Source of the DNA: Actinoplanes italicus
GTDB lineage: Bacteria > Actinomycetota > Actinomycetes > Mycobacteriales > Micromonosporaceae
Length of the DNA: 64,000 nt
Direction: 5' to 3'
Assembly: GCF_003001815.1 (NCBI RefSeq)
Contig: NZ_PVMZ01000020.1
Location: 165,073-229,072 of the forward strand
The position numbers and the translations under genes are program-made. The notes beneath the pieces were generated by a model, which saw only the letters and a list, made by a program, of their open reading frames with translations, had not been told where the DNA came from and did not search any database. The first letter of the stretch is position 1, and every line of letters begins with the position of its first letter. Of this stretch, positions 17,295 through 26,314 are shown in pieces.

Positions 17295-19304
17295 TCACCG
17301 TCGCACGGTGCAGGACGTCACGGCGGTCGCGCCCGGGTCGCTCTCCGAGCTCACCTCGACCGCCACCGCCCGCACACCCTTGACGTACACCTCGACCGAG
17401 GCCGGCTGACGGCCCGCCACCCCGACGACCTCCCGGGGCAGCACCGCGCCCGGCGCGGAGATCCGGAAGACGTCGGCGTCCCGGCCGGTGTTGCGGATCG
17501 GAATCGTGCACCGGGCCCAGCCGGACGGCCCGGGGCGGGCGGTGGCCGGCGACGCCTTCACCCCGCGGACCGACGGCCCCGCGCCGTCGAGGGAGCGGAC
17601 CGCGACCTCGTACGAGAGCACGCCGTGCCGGTCCCGCTTGCGGTCCAGGACGTAGAAGTGCAGCCGGTTGGCCGTGTCCGCGTACTCGAAGAGGCTGCCC
17701 GACCCGGTGCCGGCGTGGAACAACGCGTCGGAGAGCTGCCGGTAGTCCCCGACCGTCATCTTCTGCGGCGTGCCGTCCGGCAGCACGAAGTCGACCTTGT
17801 CGATGTCCTGCGGGTTGGCGTCGATCGTCCAGATGAACGGCGCGGAGTCCGCGTTCTTCGTCTTGGCCAGCAGCACACCGGAGTCCGGGGTGAACGAGTC
17901 GAAGCCCATCCGGTCGACGACTTCCAGGGTGTAGTTGTCGTAGCGGCCGCCGTCGCAGTACGGGTCCGTCGCGGTGTCGCAGGCGGGGCCGCGGTCGCCG
18001 CCGTTCAGGGTGACGTTGATACCGGCCAGGCGGTGAGGGCCGGGATCGACCGCGCGCGCCGTCACCCGGGTCACCACGACGCCGGACTCGGCCAGGGCCG
18101 CGCGGGAGAGCTTCAGCACCGCGGTGTCGTCGACGATGCCGAGCTTCATCTTGTTGCGCAGCATGTGTTGTGCGCCCATCGACGAGCCCGCGGTTCCCGG
18201 GATCAGCCACCGGCTGTGCGGTCCGCCGGGGCCGTTGAACGTGCCGCGGCTCAGCATCTCCCACGGTCCGCTGTAATCGCGGCGGGCCGGCACCGAGTAC
18301 GGGTTGTTGTAGTTGTCGCCGATGCCGAGGATGTGGCTGAACTCGTGCGCGTACGTCGACATGCCCGAGCTCTCCGCCTGCAGTGAGCTGCCCTGGGTGG
18401 CGTTCGGCCAGATGTTGGCCGAGGCCTGCCAGGAGGTCCACTCGACGTAACGGGTCGCGTTCCAGTTCGTCAGTGACTCGTCCGGCGGGCCGAACTCCTC
18501 GCTGACCTCCTCCTTGGTGGTGAACTTCATCTGGCCGAACTCCTGCCAGGTGGCCGACTCGTCCTGGCCGGCCGAGAGGAAGAAGACGAAGTCGTACGAG
18601 GCGGCTTCCTGCTCGCCGACGGCAGCGAGCCAGGCCGCGCGGGCGTCGGCCCGCAGATCACGCCCGCACACGTCGTCGGCCGGGCAGCCCAGTCCGCGCT
18701 GCATGGAGTTCTCGATGCCGTACTCGTGACTGGAGTGCGGCATCCGGTAGACGCCGAACGCGCTCAGGTCGATACCGAAGCGCCCGTTCGAGTCCTCCAT
18801 CCAATATTCGTGGATGGTGTGGCCCCGGTTGAGCGTCCCCGGCTTGTTCAGGAAATCCCGGTAGAACGCCGGCACTTCGGAACGATCCAGATTCTGTACG
18901 CCGGACGGGTTCCCGTAGATCGTCGAGTTCGCCGGCTGAGTGACCACGAACGGCTGGTTCGGGTAGTCGACCAGCACCAGCGCCCCGTTGAAGGTGCGTT
19001 CCGAGCCGCGTACCGACGGGTCGGCCCAGTCGGTGCCCGGCACGGCCCGGTAGTCGTCCCAGGTCATCGTGTCCGGCAGCTCGTAGTGCTGGGGGTCGAT
19101 CGGTTGCGGCGCGCCTGCCGGGCCGCCCAGGGTGACCGCCTCGTCGAGCTGCCAGGGCTGGGTCTGCGGCCAGTGCCGCATGCGCCACGGCGTGTCCGGA
19201 TCCACGGGCGGCGGTGCGGCCGTCGCCGGTGCGGCGTTGACGGCGCCGGCCACCACCAGCGCCGCTATGGACAGTGCCGAGAACAACCGTCGCCCCGTCG
19301 TCAT
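17295..19304 (-). CDS. Secreted M6-family metalloprotease
   Basis: 669 residues. A signal peptide (RRLFSALSIAALVVAGAVNA) is followed by the M6 (immune inhibitor A-like) catalytic domain. The zinc site is STYAHEFSHILGIGDNYN near residue 320, with HE and H ligands and D as the third-position residue. The C-terminal part (after residue 400) carries beta-rich domains that may aid substrate or wall binding. Extracellular protein degradation is the likely role. It is divergent from a secreted S15 peptidase with only 60 bp between, suggesting shared control. Confidence 0.88.
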   Translation of the reverse strand: MTTGRRLFSALSIAALVVAGAVNAAPATAAPPPVDPDTPWRMRHWPQTQPWQLDEAVTLGGPAGAPQPIDPQHYELPDTMTWDDYRAVPGTDWADPSVRGSERTFNGALVLVDYPNQPFVVTQPANSTIYGNPSGVQNLDRSEVPAFYRDFLNKPGTLNRGHTIHEYWMEDSNGRFGIDLSAFGVYRMPHSSHEYGIENSMQRGLGCPADDVCGRDLRADARAAWLAAVGEQEAASYDFVFFLSAGQDESATWQEFGQMKFTTKEEVSEEFGPPDESLTNWNATRYVEWTSWQASANIWPNATQGSSLQAESSGMSTYAHEFSHILGIGDNYNNPYSVPARRDYSGPWEMLSRGTFNGPGGPHSRWLIPGTAGSSMGAQHMLRNKMKLGIVDDTAVLKLSRAALAESGVVVTRVTARAVDPGPHRLAGINVTLNGGDRGPACDTATDPYCDGGRYDNYTLEVVDRMGFDSFTPDSGVLLAKTKNADSAPFIWTIDANPQDIDKVDFVLPDGTPQKMTVGDYRQLSDALFHAGTGSGSLFEYADTANRLHFYVLDRKRDRHGVLSYEVAVRSLDGAGPSVRGVKASPATARPGPSGWARCTIPIRNTGRDADVFRISAPGAVLPREVVGVAGRQPASVEVYVKGVRAVAVEVSSESDPGATAVTSCTVRR

Positions 19305-19364
19305 GGCGTCATCCTGGCAAACTTATCGACGCCACTCAATGGCTAGTCGATTCTTGGAGATCGG

Positions 19365-21140
19365 ATGAACCTACGCAGACGGGCAGCAGCCGCAGCCGGC
19401 GCGCTGATCACGATTGCCACTCTCGCGGTGGGCAGCCCGGCGACCGCCGCCGCTGTCGCGCCACCGGGCGTCACCCACGAGGAGAACCCCCGCGTGCCGG
19501 AAGGTGCGGTGTGGACGGAGGCCTACTTCCCCTCCGCCGACAACAGCGGCGTCGAGCTCCACGCCGACGTCCTGCGGCCGACGCACCTGCCGTCGCATGC
19601 CCGGACGCCGGTGATCCTCGCCGTCAGCTCGTACTTCAGCCACGCGGGCCAGACCGGCCCGGAGGGGTGGACCCGTACCGGCCCGTCCAGCCGCTTCGCC
19701 GACTTCACCAGCGGTACCGGGCTCTTCGCCCGCGGCTACACCTACGTCATGGTCGACCTGCGCGGCTTCGGCGGAAGCACCGGCTGCCTCGACTGGGTGG
19801 GTCCCGGTGAGCAGGCCGACGTCAAGGCCGCGATCCAGTGGGCGGCGAAACAGCCGTGGTCGACCGGCAAGGTGGGCATGTACGGCAAGTCGTACGACGC
19901 CGTCACCGGGCTCGTCGGCAACAACCTGCGCCTGCCGGCCCTGAAGGCCGTCGTTGCCCAGGAGCCGGTGTGGGACATGTACAACTACCTGTTCAGCAAC
20001 CGGGTTCCCCGTCCCAACGTGACCGGCACCCCGAACGCCTACAACAGCATCGCCACGATGGCGCCGCTGCCCGACGACACCGACCGCTACCGGGCCAACG
20101 CTCAGTACGAGCAGAGCCACCCCGAGTGCCTCGCCGACAACCTCACGAACAACAACAACCCCGATCCCGACTCGGCCTACTGGCGCGCCCGGAACCTCGC
20201 GGCTCAGGCCAAGGGCACGAACACCCCGCTCTTCGTCACGCAGGGCTTCATCGAGAACAACACCAAGCCCGAGGACATGCAGGAATTCCTCGACAACCAC
20301 CAGGGTGTCGAGCGGGGCTGGCTGGGGCAGTGGGAACACGTCCGCGGCAACGAGACCAACGACCAGGGTCAGCTGCTCATGGGTCGCGCCGGGTTCTTCG
20401 ACGAGGTCATGCGCTTCTACGACCGCTACCTGAAGGGCATCCGCCCGGCGGTGCACGACCCGGCGTACGCCGTCGAGGACAACACCGGCGCGTGGCGCGC
20501 ACAGAAAACGTGGCCGACGCCGTCCTCCCACACCAGCGCGGCCCTGGCCGACGGTCAGTACGTCGACGACGGCCTCGCCTCGACACTGGCCGTGCCCGCC
20601 GGTCAGGAGTGGGACATGGAGCACTACACCGATCCCGCCCCGCCCGCCGCCAAGGGCCTCGCGCTGGCGGCCGCGGGCAGCTATTTCACCTGGTCCACGC
20701 CGGTCGCGTCGCGGCTGCGGATCACCGGCACCCCGCAGATCACGTCGCACGCGAGCGCGCCGGGCAACATCATGGTGCGGCTGTGGGACGTCGCCCCGGA
20801 CGGAACCGCGGTGATGTTCGACGAGAACGTGGCGCTGATCGAACGAGCGGGCCGCGTCGCGTTCGACCTGAAATCCACGGACTGGACCCTCGAGGCGGGC
20901 CACCAGCTGGGTGTCCAGATCGGGACGATCGGCAGCGGGAGCTGGCGAGACACCCCGAGCGGCAACACGATCGAGATCACCCGCGCACGGCTGAACCTGG
21001 CGCTGCAGAACCCCCGGTTCGACGTGCCGACCCAGGGTGACCGGTCGCCGTTCCTCGACACGTACCTGAGGCAGTACACCCGCACACTCACCGGCGTCGG
21101 CGAGGGAACCTTCCGGCTCGCCCTGCGCCACCGTCCCTGA
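19365..21140 (+). CDS. Secreted X-Pro dipeptidyl-peptidase (S15/CocE family)
   Basis: 591 residues. An Arg-rich N-terminus and hydrophobic stretch (residues 1-30) make an export signal. The alpha/beta hydrolase domain has VMVDLRGFGGSTGCLDWVGP and the nucleophile GKSYDA (GxSxxG) near residue 172. The C-terminal jelly-roll (PepX_C) starts near residue 415 (WDMEHYTDP). It probably removes X-Pro dipeptides or hydrolyses related esters outside the cell, complementing the M6 protease. GGAG precedes the ATG. Confidence 0.88.
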   Translation: MNLRRRAAAAAGALITIATLAVGSPATAAAVAPPGVTHEENPRVPEGAVWTEAYFPSADNSGVELHADVLRPTHLPSHARTPVILAVSSYFSHAGQTGPEGWTRTGPSSRFADFTSGTGLFARGYTYVMVDLRGFGGSTGCLDWVGPGEQADVKAAIQWAAKQPWSTGKVGMYGKSYDAVTGLVGNNLRLPALKAVVAQEPVWDMYNYLFSNRVPRPNVTGTPNAYNSIATMAPLPDDTDRYRANAQYEQSHPECLADNLTNNNNPDPDSAYWRARNLAAQAKGTNTPLFVTQGFIENNTKPEDMQEFLDNHQGVERGWLGQWEHVRGNETNDQGQLLMGRAGFFDEVMRFYDRYLKGIRPAVHDPAYAVEDNTGAWRAQKTWPTPSSHTSAALADGQYVDDGLASTLAVPAGQEWDMEHYTDPAPPAAKGLALAAAGSYFTWSTPVASRLRITGTPQITSHASAPGNIMVRLWDVAPDGTAVMFDENVALIERAGRVAFDLKSTDWTLEAGHQLGVQIGTIGSGSWRDTPSGNTIEITRARLNLALQNPRFDVPTQGDRSPFLDTYLRQYTRTLTGVGEGTFRLALRHRP

Positions 21141-21152
21141 CGAACCGCCACC

Positions 21153-21182
21153 GTGGACTGCCCGGCGGGCCGGGCAGTCCAC
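21153..21182 (+). terminator. Hairpin after the S15 peptidase gene
   Basis: A perfect 13-bp stem, GTGGACTGCCCGG paired with CCGGGCAGTCCAC, with a four-base loop, 12 bp after the stop codon. There is no T-run, which is common for actinobacterial terminators. Confidence 0.7.
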
Positions 21183-21202
21183 GCCGTTCGCCGGGCCGTA
21201 CG

Positions 21203-21311
21203 GGACGCCGGGGCCTGCGGCGTGATGCCGAGTGACGCGACCTCAACGACGCCCTCAAGTGGGACAAGTTCAACGCCCTGGAGATCACCCGGGGTTGTAT
21301 CTACGCCTGCC
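21203..21311 (+). pseudogene. Decayed fragment of a B12-radical-SAM gene and its upstream region
   Basis: Two blocks match the intact radical-SAM locus at 26231-27631. Block 1 (21203-21234) aligns without gaps to 26231-26262 (26 of 32 identical), upstream of that gene. Block 2 (21237-21311) aligns to 26781-26867 with a 12-bp in-frame deletion. In its last 61 bp, 55 are identical and all six differences are synonymous (reading ALKWDKFNALEITRGCIYAC). The fragment stops in the middle of the CxxxCxxC cluster motif. Synonymous-only divergence suggests a homologue that was under selection before decay, not a fresh copy. The following 21312-21482 hold no gene; a small hairpin (GGGCCAAG/CTTGGCCC) is at 21364-21383. 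Confidence 0.75.
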
Positions 21312-21482
21312 AGTCGCAAACCTCGACTTCTACATGTGTGTTCGGTAGGGGATGTCGTCCCGCGGGCCAAGTCCGCTTGGCCCCCATCGACGCGATCGGC
21401 TCAGCGGTCCTGGCCGGCTGATCGTCGGCCCGGCCGACGTTCAGCCAGGTGATCGGTGAGGTACGGCTGGCCTACGACGTCA

Positions 21483-22151
21483 TCAACGGGCGACGGGTTC
21501 GGCCCAGGCCGACCGTAGGAGTCCGACCAGGCCGATGTTCGCGGAGTGCCGGGCCGCCGACAGGAGCGACTCGGCGGCCCGCGCCGCATCGGCGAGATCC
21601 GCGGCGGTGACGGCCGCCCGCTGAGCCTCTTCCTCAGCCCGCGCCGCGGCGGCCGCGGCCTGCTCGTAGCGTTGCCGGGCCTCATGCACCCGCGACTCCC
21701 ATCCGAGCGGCACCGCGACAGGACGTTGAGCGGATTCCGCCGCGATGTCAGCGTGCCTCCAGACCCGGTTGAGTTCGTCGACGGACAGCTGTCCACGCTG
21801 GTATGCGGCCAGAGCCGCGCGCTGCACGAGCTGACGAGTTTGACCGGCCGCTTCGGCATTCTTGAGCACCTGCCGGTGGCGCTGCTCCGCGATGTCGCGT
21901 GCCGTGGACGCCCACAGGGCTCGATCGTGTGCTCGATCGGCCTCCTCCAGCGCCCGCCGCGCTGCCGCATTGGCCGACTCGGCGTCAGCGGCCGCCATGT
22001 CCACCTCGTCGGTGATGAACACCGAGCCGCCGTGCCCCACCTGTCTGTCGGCGAGTTCGCGTTGGCGGCGGGCAGCGATCCCCAGCAGCACCACTGCCAG
22101 CAGCAAGGTGGCCTGAATCGAGCTGAACACGAACATGGCAGTTCTCGGCAC
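21483..22151 (-). CDS. Single-pass membrane protein with Ala-rich coiled coil
   Basis: I do not recognise a family. 222 residues: one N-terminal membrane helix (FSSIQATLLLAVVLLGIAA), then a long alanine/arginine/glutamate-rich helix (AARRALEEADRAHDRALWAS; RQRYEQAAAAAARAEEEAQR) with heptad-like spacing. It could be an envelope scaffold or stalk protein. The GTG at 22151 is preferred because GAAAGGA lies eight bases upstream; an ATG at 22136 is an alternative. Isolated between the radical-SAM remnant and the xylanase gene. Confidence 0.65.
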   Translation of the reverse strand: MPRTAMFVFSSIQATLLLAVVLLGIAARRQRELADRQVGHGGSVFITDEVDMAAADAESANAAARRALEEADRAHDRALWASTARDIAEQRHRQVLKNAEAAGQTRQLVQRAALAAYQRGQLSVDELNRVWRHADIAAESAQRPVAVPLGWESRVHEARQRYEQAAAAAARAEEEAQRAAVTAADLADAARAAESLLSAARHSANIGLVGLLRSAWAEPVAR

Positions 22152-22405
22152 CGATGGTTCCTTTCCGCCGTCTCGCGAATGGTTTCATGCTGCGCGCGAC
22201 CCGCGTAGCCGACTGCGAACGGCGCATGGCGGAACATGCCCCATGGGTCGGCGAGGAACACCTCGGACGGCGGCGGCCCGCCCGGAGGCCCGGCGGGATC
22301 GACGGCCCGACGTGTCCGCGTCCGCCGGGCAAAGCGGAGCGTGTCCGGCGCCTTGGCAGCGCCGGACACGCCCGAGTGGTCAGCAGGTGGAGCTTGTTGC
22401 GGTCG

Positions 22406-24841
22406 TCAGCGCTGCAGTGTCAGCACACCCGGCCGCCACGGCAGCAGGTTGTAGTCGCCTCCCGCGCTGGGGTTCTTGCCCTGGTACAGGAGCTGCAGGT
22501 TGCACGGATCGATCGTCTTGGTCTGGTCGGGGTTGGAGCGGACCAGGTCACCGTGGCTGATGTCGTTGGTCCAGGTGGCGCCGCTGTTGGCCTTGCCGGC
22601 GAAGGGGTTGCTCTCGCTGGCCGCCTGCGGGGTCCACGAACCGCCCAGGCTGCTGGACGTGAACGAACGGAAGTAGCGCCCCTGGCTCCCGATCGCCTCG
22701 ACGATCATCAGGTACTGGTTCTGGCCCGCCACCTTGTAAACCTCGACGCCTTCGAACAGGTTTTCTCTCGTGTCGGTCATGATGGTCGTGTAGCTCGAGC
22801 CGAAGCTGCCCGGGAAGTTTCCGATCGGCATGCTCTGGCGGTAGATCTTGCCGTTGTCCCCGGCGAAGAACAGGTACATGTTCTGGTCATCACCGATCAG
22901 GGTCTGGTCGATCACGCCGTACGGGGCGTCGGGGAGCGTGGCGGTGGAGAGCGTCTGCGCCGAGGACCAGCCGTTGGCGTTCGTCGGGTCGCTCGACGTC
23001 TTGTAGCTGAACGAGGTCGGTCCCCACTGGTACGCCAGCACCCAGATGTTCTTCGGCGCGAAGTACAGCAGCGTGGGCGCCACGGTGCCCTGGCTCATCC
23101 CGTTCTGGCCGGCCGAGGCCATGTCGGACCAGTTCGTGAACGGGGTGAAGTTCATCGAGCTGTACTGGCCGCTGCTGTTGACATACGACCCGTAGACCAG
23201 GTGCTTGCCGTTGTGGACGACACTGGTGAAGTCCTTCAGCGACACCCACCCGTTCTGCGGGTTGGCCAGCACACCGGTCGACGACCAGCGGTACGACGAC
23301 GGCAGCGAGCACGACTGACCCGAGGACTGCGACGGCGAGGCCGAGGCCGAGGGTGAGGAGCTGGAGCCACTGCCGAAGTTGGTCCGCCACTGCTGGTTGG
23401 TCTGGCCGTGGCAGTCGTACAGCTGGATCTGCTGGCCGTTGGCCGTGCCCCACACGTCCAGGCAACGACCGGACTGTGCGCCGCTGATGGTGCCGTTGGA
23501 GTTGACGTTCCACTGCTGGTTGGCCTGGCCGTTGCAGTCCCAGATGATCACGGCGGTGCCGTTGGCCGTGGCCGCCGCGTTCGCGTCGAGGCACTTGCTC
23601 CCGTACACCTGCAGCTGCTTGCCGGCGGTATAGGTCCACCGCTGCTGGGTCTGGCTGTGGCAGTCGTAGAGCTGTACCCGGGTGCCGTTGGTCTGCGACG
23701 CGTTCGGCACGTCGATGCACCGCCCGGACTGCACCCCGGCGATCGTGCCCGAGCCGCCCGGCGTGCCCGGGTTCGACGGGCCCGGCGACGACGGGTTCGG
23801 GTTGACGCTGTTCAGGACGTTGAGCACCGAGTTGTACGCGGCCTTCTTGTTGCCGTTGCCGTCGAACAGCAGCGGGCTCTCGCCGGAGCGCCACGAGTCG
23901 CTGTCACGCACGCCCCACACGGTGATGCCGATGCAACGCGGCACGTTCAGGCAGGCCTGGGTCAAGCCCGCGTACTGGCTGGTCGAGGCGTTGGTGACGT
24001 CGACCTCGGTGAGCAGCACGTCCACACCGAGGGCGGCGAAGCTCGACAGCGTGGTCTGGAAGTTGCTGGGCAGCGAACTGCCACCGGTGAAGTGGGTCTG
24101 CAGGCCCACGCAGTCGATCGGCACACCACGGGACTTGAAGTCCTGGATCATGCGGTAGACACCCTGCGTCTTCCCGTACGACCAGTTCTCGATGTTGTAG
24201 TCGTTGTAGCAGAGCTTGGTCGACGGGTCGGCGGCCCGCGCTGTGCGGAATGCCACCTCGATCCAGTCGTTGCCGGTGCCCTGCAGATTGGACGAACGCC
24301 GGCTGCCGTCCTCGTTGAACGCCTCGTTCACGACGTCCCACGAGTGCAGCTTGCCCCGGTAGTGGGCCATCACGCCGTTGATGTGCTCGATCATCGCCTG
24401 ACGCAGGGAGCTGCCGCTGAGACTCTGCATCCAGCCCGGCTGCTGGGCATGCCAGGCCAGGGTGTGGCCGCGCACCGGGATGCCACGCTGGGTCGCCCAG
24501 TTGTAGATCTGGTCACCGGAGTTGAAGGTGAACTGCCCCCGGTTCGGCTGAGTGGCGTCCGGCTTCATCTCGTTCTCGGCCGTGATCATGTTGAACTCGC
24601 GCGCGGCGATCGTGCTGTAGGTCGAGTTGCTCAGCCGGCCGGCGGCGAGGGCCGTACCGAAGTAGCGGTTCGACTGCTTGGCGGCGGCGCCGAGCGTGCT
24701 CTCCGCGGCGTTCGCGGCCGGCATCACCATAGCGGCCGTGGCCAATGCCACGACGCTGGTGGCGATGACGGCCAGAGCCTTGACCCTTACTGAGCTTGTC
24801 CGCCGGATCCCGGCGCGATGGAGCGGGGCTCTCTCCACCAT
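22406..24841 (-). CDS. Secreted bifunctional arabinoxylanase: GH10 + CBM13 + GH62
   Basis: 811 residues. A signal peptide ends near residue 45 (PAANA). The GH10 endo-1,4-beta-xylanase domain (about 47-345) has acid/base E173 (HSWDVVNEAF) and nucleophile E279 (LLTEVDV). A Pro/Ser/Gly linker leads to a CBM13 ricin-type xylan-binding trefoil (about 367-490) with repeated C-LDV and QxW motifs. A Ser-rich linker then leads to a GH62 alpha-L-arabinofuranosidase (about 520-811; WVSLKDFTSVVHNGKHLVYG, SGATWTNDISHGDLVRSNPD). One polypeptide can therefore strip arabinose side chains and cut the xylan backbone. AAGGAGG precedes the ATG. A repressor-like dyad overlaps the promoter. Confidence 0.96.
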   Translation of the reverse strand: MVERAPLHRAGIRRTSSVRVKALAVIATSVVALATAAMVMPAANAAESTLGAAAKQSNRYFGTALAAGRLSNSTYSTIAAREFNMITAENEMKPDATQPNRGQFTFNSGDQIYNWATQRGIPVRGHTLAWHAQQPGWMQSLSGSSLRQAMIEHINGVMAHYRGKLHSWDVVNEAFNEDGSRRSSNLQGTGNDWIEVAFRTARAADPSTKLCYNDYNIENWSYGKTQGVYRMIQDFKSRGVPIDCVGLQTHFTGGSSLPSNFQTTLSSFAALGVDVLLTEVDVTNASTSQYAGLTQACLNVPRCIGITVWGVRDSDSWRSGESPLLFDGNGNKKAAYNSVLNVLNSVNPNPSSPGPSNPGTPGGSGTIAGVQSGRCIDVPNASQTNGTRVQLYDCHSQTQQRWTYTAGKQLQVYGSKCLDANAAATANGTAVIIWDCNGQANQQWNVNSNGTISGAQSGRCLDVWGTANGQQIQLYDCHGQTNQQWRTNFGSGSSSSPSASASPSQSSGQSCSLPSSYRWSSTGVLANPQNGWVSLKDFTSVVHNGKHLVYGSYVNSSGQYSSMNFTPFTNWSDMASAGQNGMSQGTVAPTLLYFAPKNIWVLAYQWGPTSFSYKTSSDPTNANGWSSAQTLSTATLPDAPYGVIDQTLIGDDQNMYLFFAGDNGKIYRQSMPIGNFPGSFGSSYTTIMTDTRENLFEGVEVYKVAGQNQYLMIVEAIGSQGRYFRSFTSSSLGGSWTPQAASESNPFAGKANSGATWTNDISHGDLVRSNPDQTKTIDPCNLQLLYQGKNPSAGGDYNLLPWRPGVLTLQR

Positions 24842-24904
24842 CGTGGCCTCCTTACCTGGCCAGTGCCCGAGCCGTCCCGTCGGGTGACTGGACTCCCATC
24901 GAAA

Positions 24905-24938
24905 GATTTAACACAGTCGATGTTGCCCGTTAACATCG
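24905..24938 (-). promoter_or_regulatory. Arabinoxylanase promoter with overlapping operator
   Basis: Minus-strand TTAACG (24933-24928), 17 bases, then TAAATC (24910-24905), about 65 bp before the ATG. A perfect inverted repeat CGATGTT-N7-AACATCG (24918-24938) covers the -35, as expected for a LacI-type sugar-responsive repressor. The regulator is not in the window. Confidence 0.55.
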
Positions 24939-25056
24939 GCCGCGGGCAATAACTTCCGAGATATTTCCGGTAGAAGACGGCCCGACGAACGCCGAACAGA
25001 GGCATTTTCCTCCCGCTCAGTGTTAGCGCGTCCACAGCGTGGTGTTCCATCCTCCG

Positions 25057-25075
25057 GGAAATTCCGGAAGTTTCC
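25057..25075. repeat. GGAA/TTCC repeats upstream of the arabinoxylanase gene
   Basis: Adjacent GGAAATTCC (25057-25065) and GGAAGTTTCC (25066-25075), with further CGGAAG words at 25078 and on the other strand near 24952-24968. Repeated GAAA/TTTC-like words occur ahead of xylanase genes in Streptomyces; a second regulator site is possible. Otherwise 24939-25158 holds no gene. Confidence 0.35.
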
Positions 25076-25158
25076 TCGGAAGTTTTGATCGCCGGCGTCA
25101 GCGGATGTCCGCCCGCAGCCGGCCGGTCGAGAACGGTTCACGTCAACGCTCGCCGGTG

Positions 25159-25921
25159 CTACAGGTCGCCGGTTCGGTAGGTGCGGGAGCCGGTGGCGGT
25201 GTGCACGATGATGCGTACGGCGTCGGCCTGTCCGGCCTGGTGGCCCGGCCACCAGGCGGCCCACCAGCCGGCGGAGGTGCTGGCCTGGATGGTGCGGCCG
25301 CCGTCGGGGAGGACCACGTCGACCCCGGTGACGGACGGGCCGGCCCGTCCGATGACGTCGGAATGCCAGACGTCGTCGTCGCCGGAGGTCGAGCCCATGC
25401 TCTGGATGCTGACCGACTCGGGGGCGGGGGTGTCGGCGGCCGGGTTGAGCAGTTCGGCGCCGGTGGTGCCGGTAGCCGGGTCGAGGACGGTGCAGGCGAC
25501 CAAGTCGCCGGTGTCGCCCTTGCGGGTGATCAGCAGGGTGGCGGTTCCCCGGCGTTCGGCGAGCAGGATGTCCGAGGCGACAGGCGCCCGTCCCCAGCTC
25601 GCGCCCCATCCTTCGGCACACGCCCGGGCCTCGGGCAGGACCTGGGCGCCGGTCAAGTTCTGCGGGACGGGCGTCCACGAGGCGTACGCCCGCGGGGTGC
25701 CGCCGGGCAGGCAGGGCGGACGCAGCCACGGCCCCGACCGTCAAGACCGCGACCGCGGCAGCGCCGGTGAGCAGCCGGCGCCCGGCCGGACGTGGGGTTG
25801 GTGCCGCGACGGCGGCGAGGTCACCGGACACCACATCGTCGATCAATGCCCGAGAGCGCGCCTTCTCGGCGGCGTCGGGCCGCCAATGGCGTACCGGGTC
25901 CAGCGTGGTCAGGTCGGTCAT
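25159..25921 (-). pseudogene. Membrane anti-sigma-like protein, frameshifted
   Basis: The N-terminal part, from the ATG at 25921 with GGAG upstream, reads MTDLTTLDPVRHWRPDAAEK and has one membrane helix (RLLTGAAAVAVLTVGAVAAS). After LP the frame breaks. The rest continues in the next frame as GGTPRAYASWTPVPQNLTGA and on through an extracytoplasmic domain ending TATGSRTYRTGDL at 25159. One extra base in the G-run at 25705-25707 accounts for it. The start overlaps the sigma fragment stop (ATGA), the usual sigma/anti-sigma layout. It may be a sequencing error or genuine decay; the neighbouring sigma gene is truncated too. Confidence 0.7.
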
Positions 25922-26220
25922 GCTTCGCTCCAGGAGTCTTGCCTTCCCCGTATGTCGTCGACAGGTGCCGGGCCTCGTCCCACGTCGAGGGCGGCTCGCA
26001 GCCGCCGCCGGGCGCGGGTGAGACGCATCGTGAACGTGGACCGGCGGCATCCGAGCACGACCGCCGCCTGTGCGGGGGCCAGTCCGTCGAACGCCACCAG
26101 CGCCAGCACCTCCCGGTCGGCGGCGGTCAGCGTCCACCAGGCGCGGACCAGGTCGATGCGGGTGGCGGTACCGGCCGCAGCGTCGGGCTGCCAGGGGTCC
26201 TCGTCGGTGACCATGCGCAC
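25918..26220 (-). pseudogene. ECF sigma factor fragment (region 4 only)
   Basis: About 100 residues holding a complete sigma-70 region 4 (AWWTLTAADREVLALVAFDG, then LAPAQAAVVLGCRRSTFTMR and LTRARRRLRAAL) but no region 2. The frame is open upstream only to a TAA at 26242-26244, and just 70 bp remain before the radical-SAM gene, so the N-terminal 80-90 residues are missing. It cannot bind core polymerase normally. An inferred relic of a sigma/anti-sigma operon. Confidence 0.7.
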
Positions 26221-26314
26221 GTCTGGGTGCGGACGCCGGGGTTAGGGCGGCAATGCCGAGTGGCGGAGGCGGCCTCGGCCGTGGCGCGGATCCCGCGGCT
26301 GACAAAATCGCCGC

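Noticed and set aside
17260..18441. Open frame overlapping the M6 protease gene
   Set aside because: Alternative frame of the protease; the M6 zinc motif lies in the longer frame.
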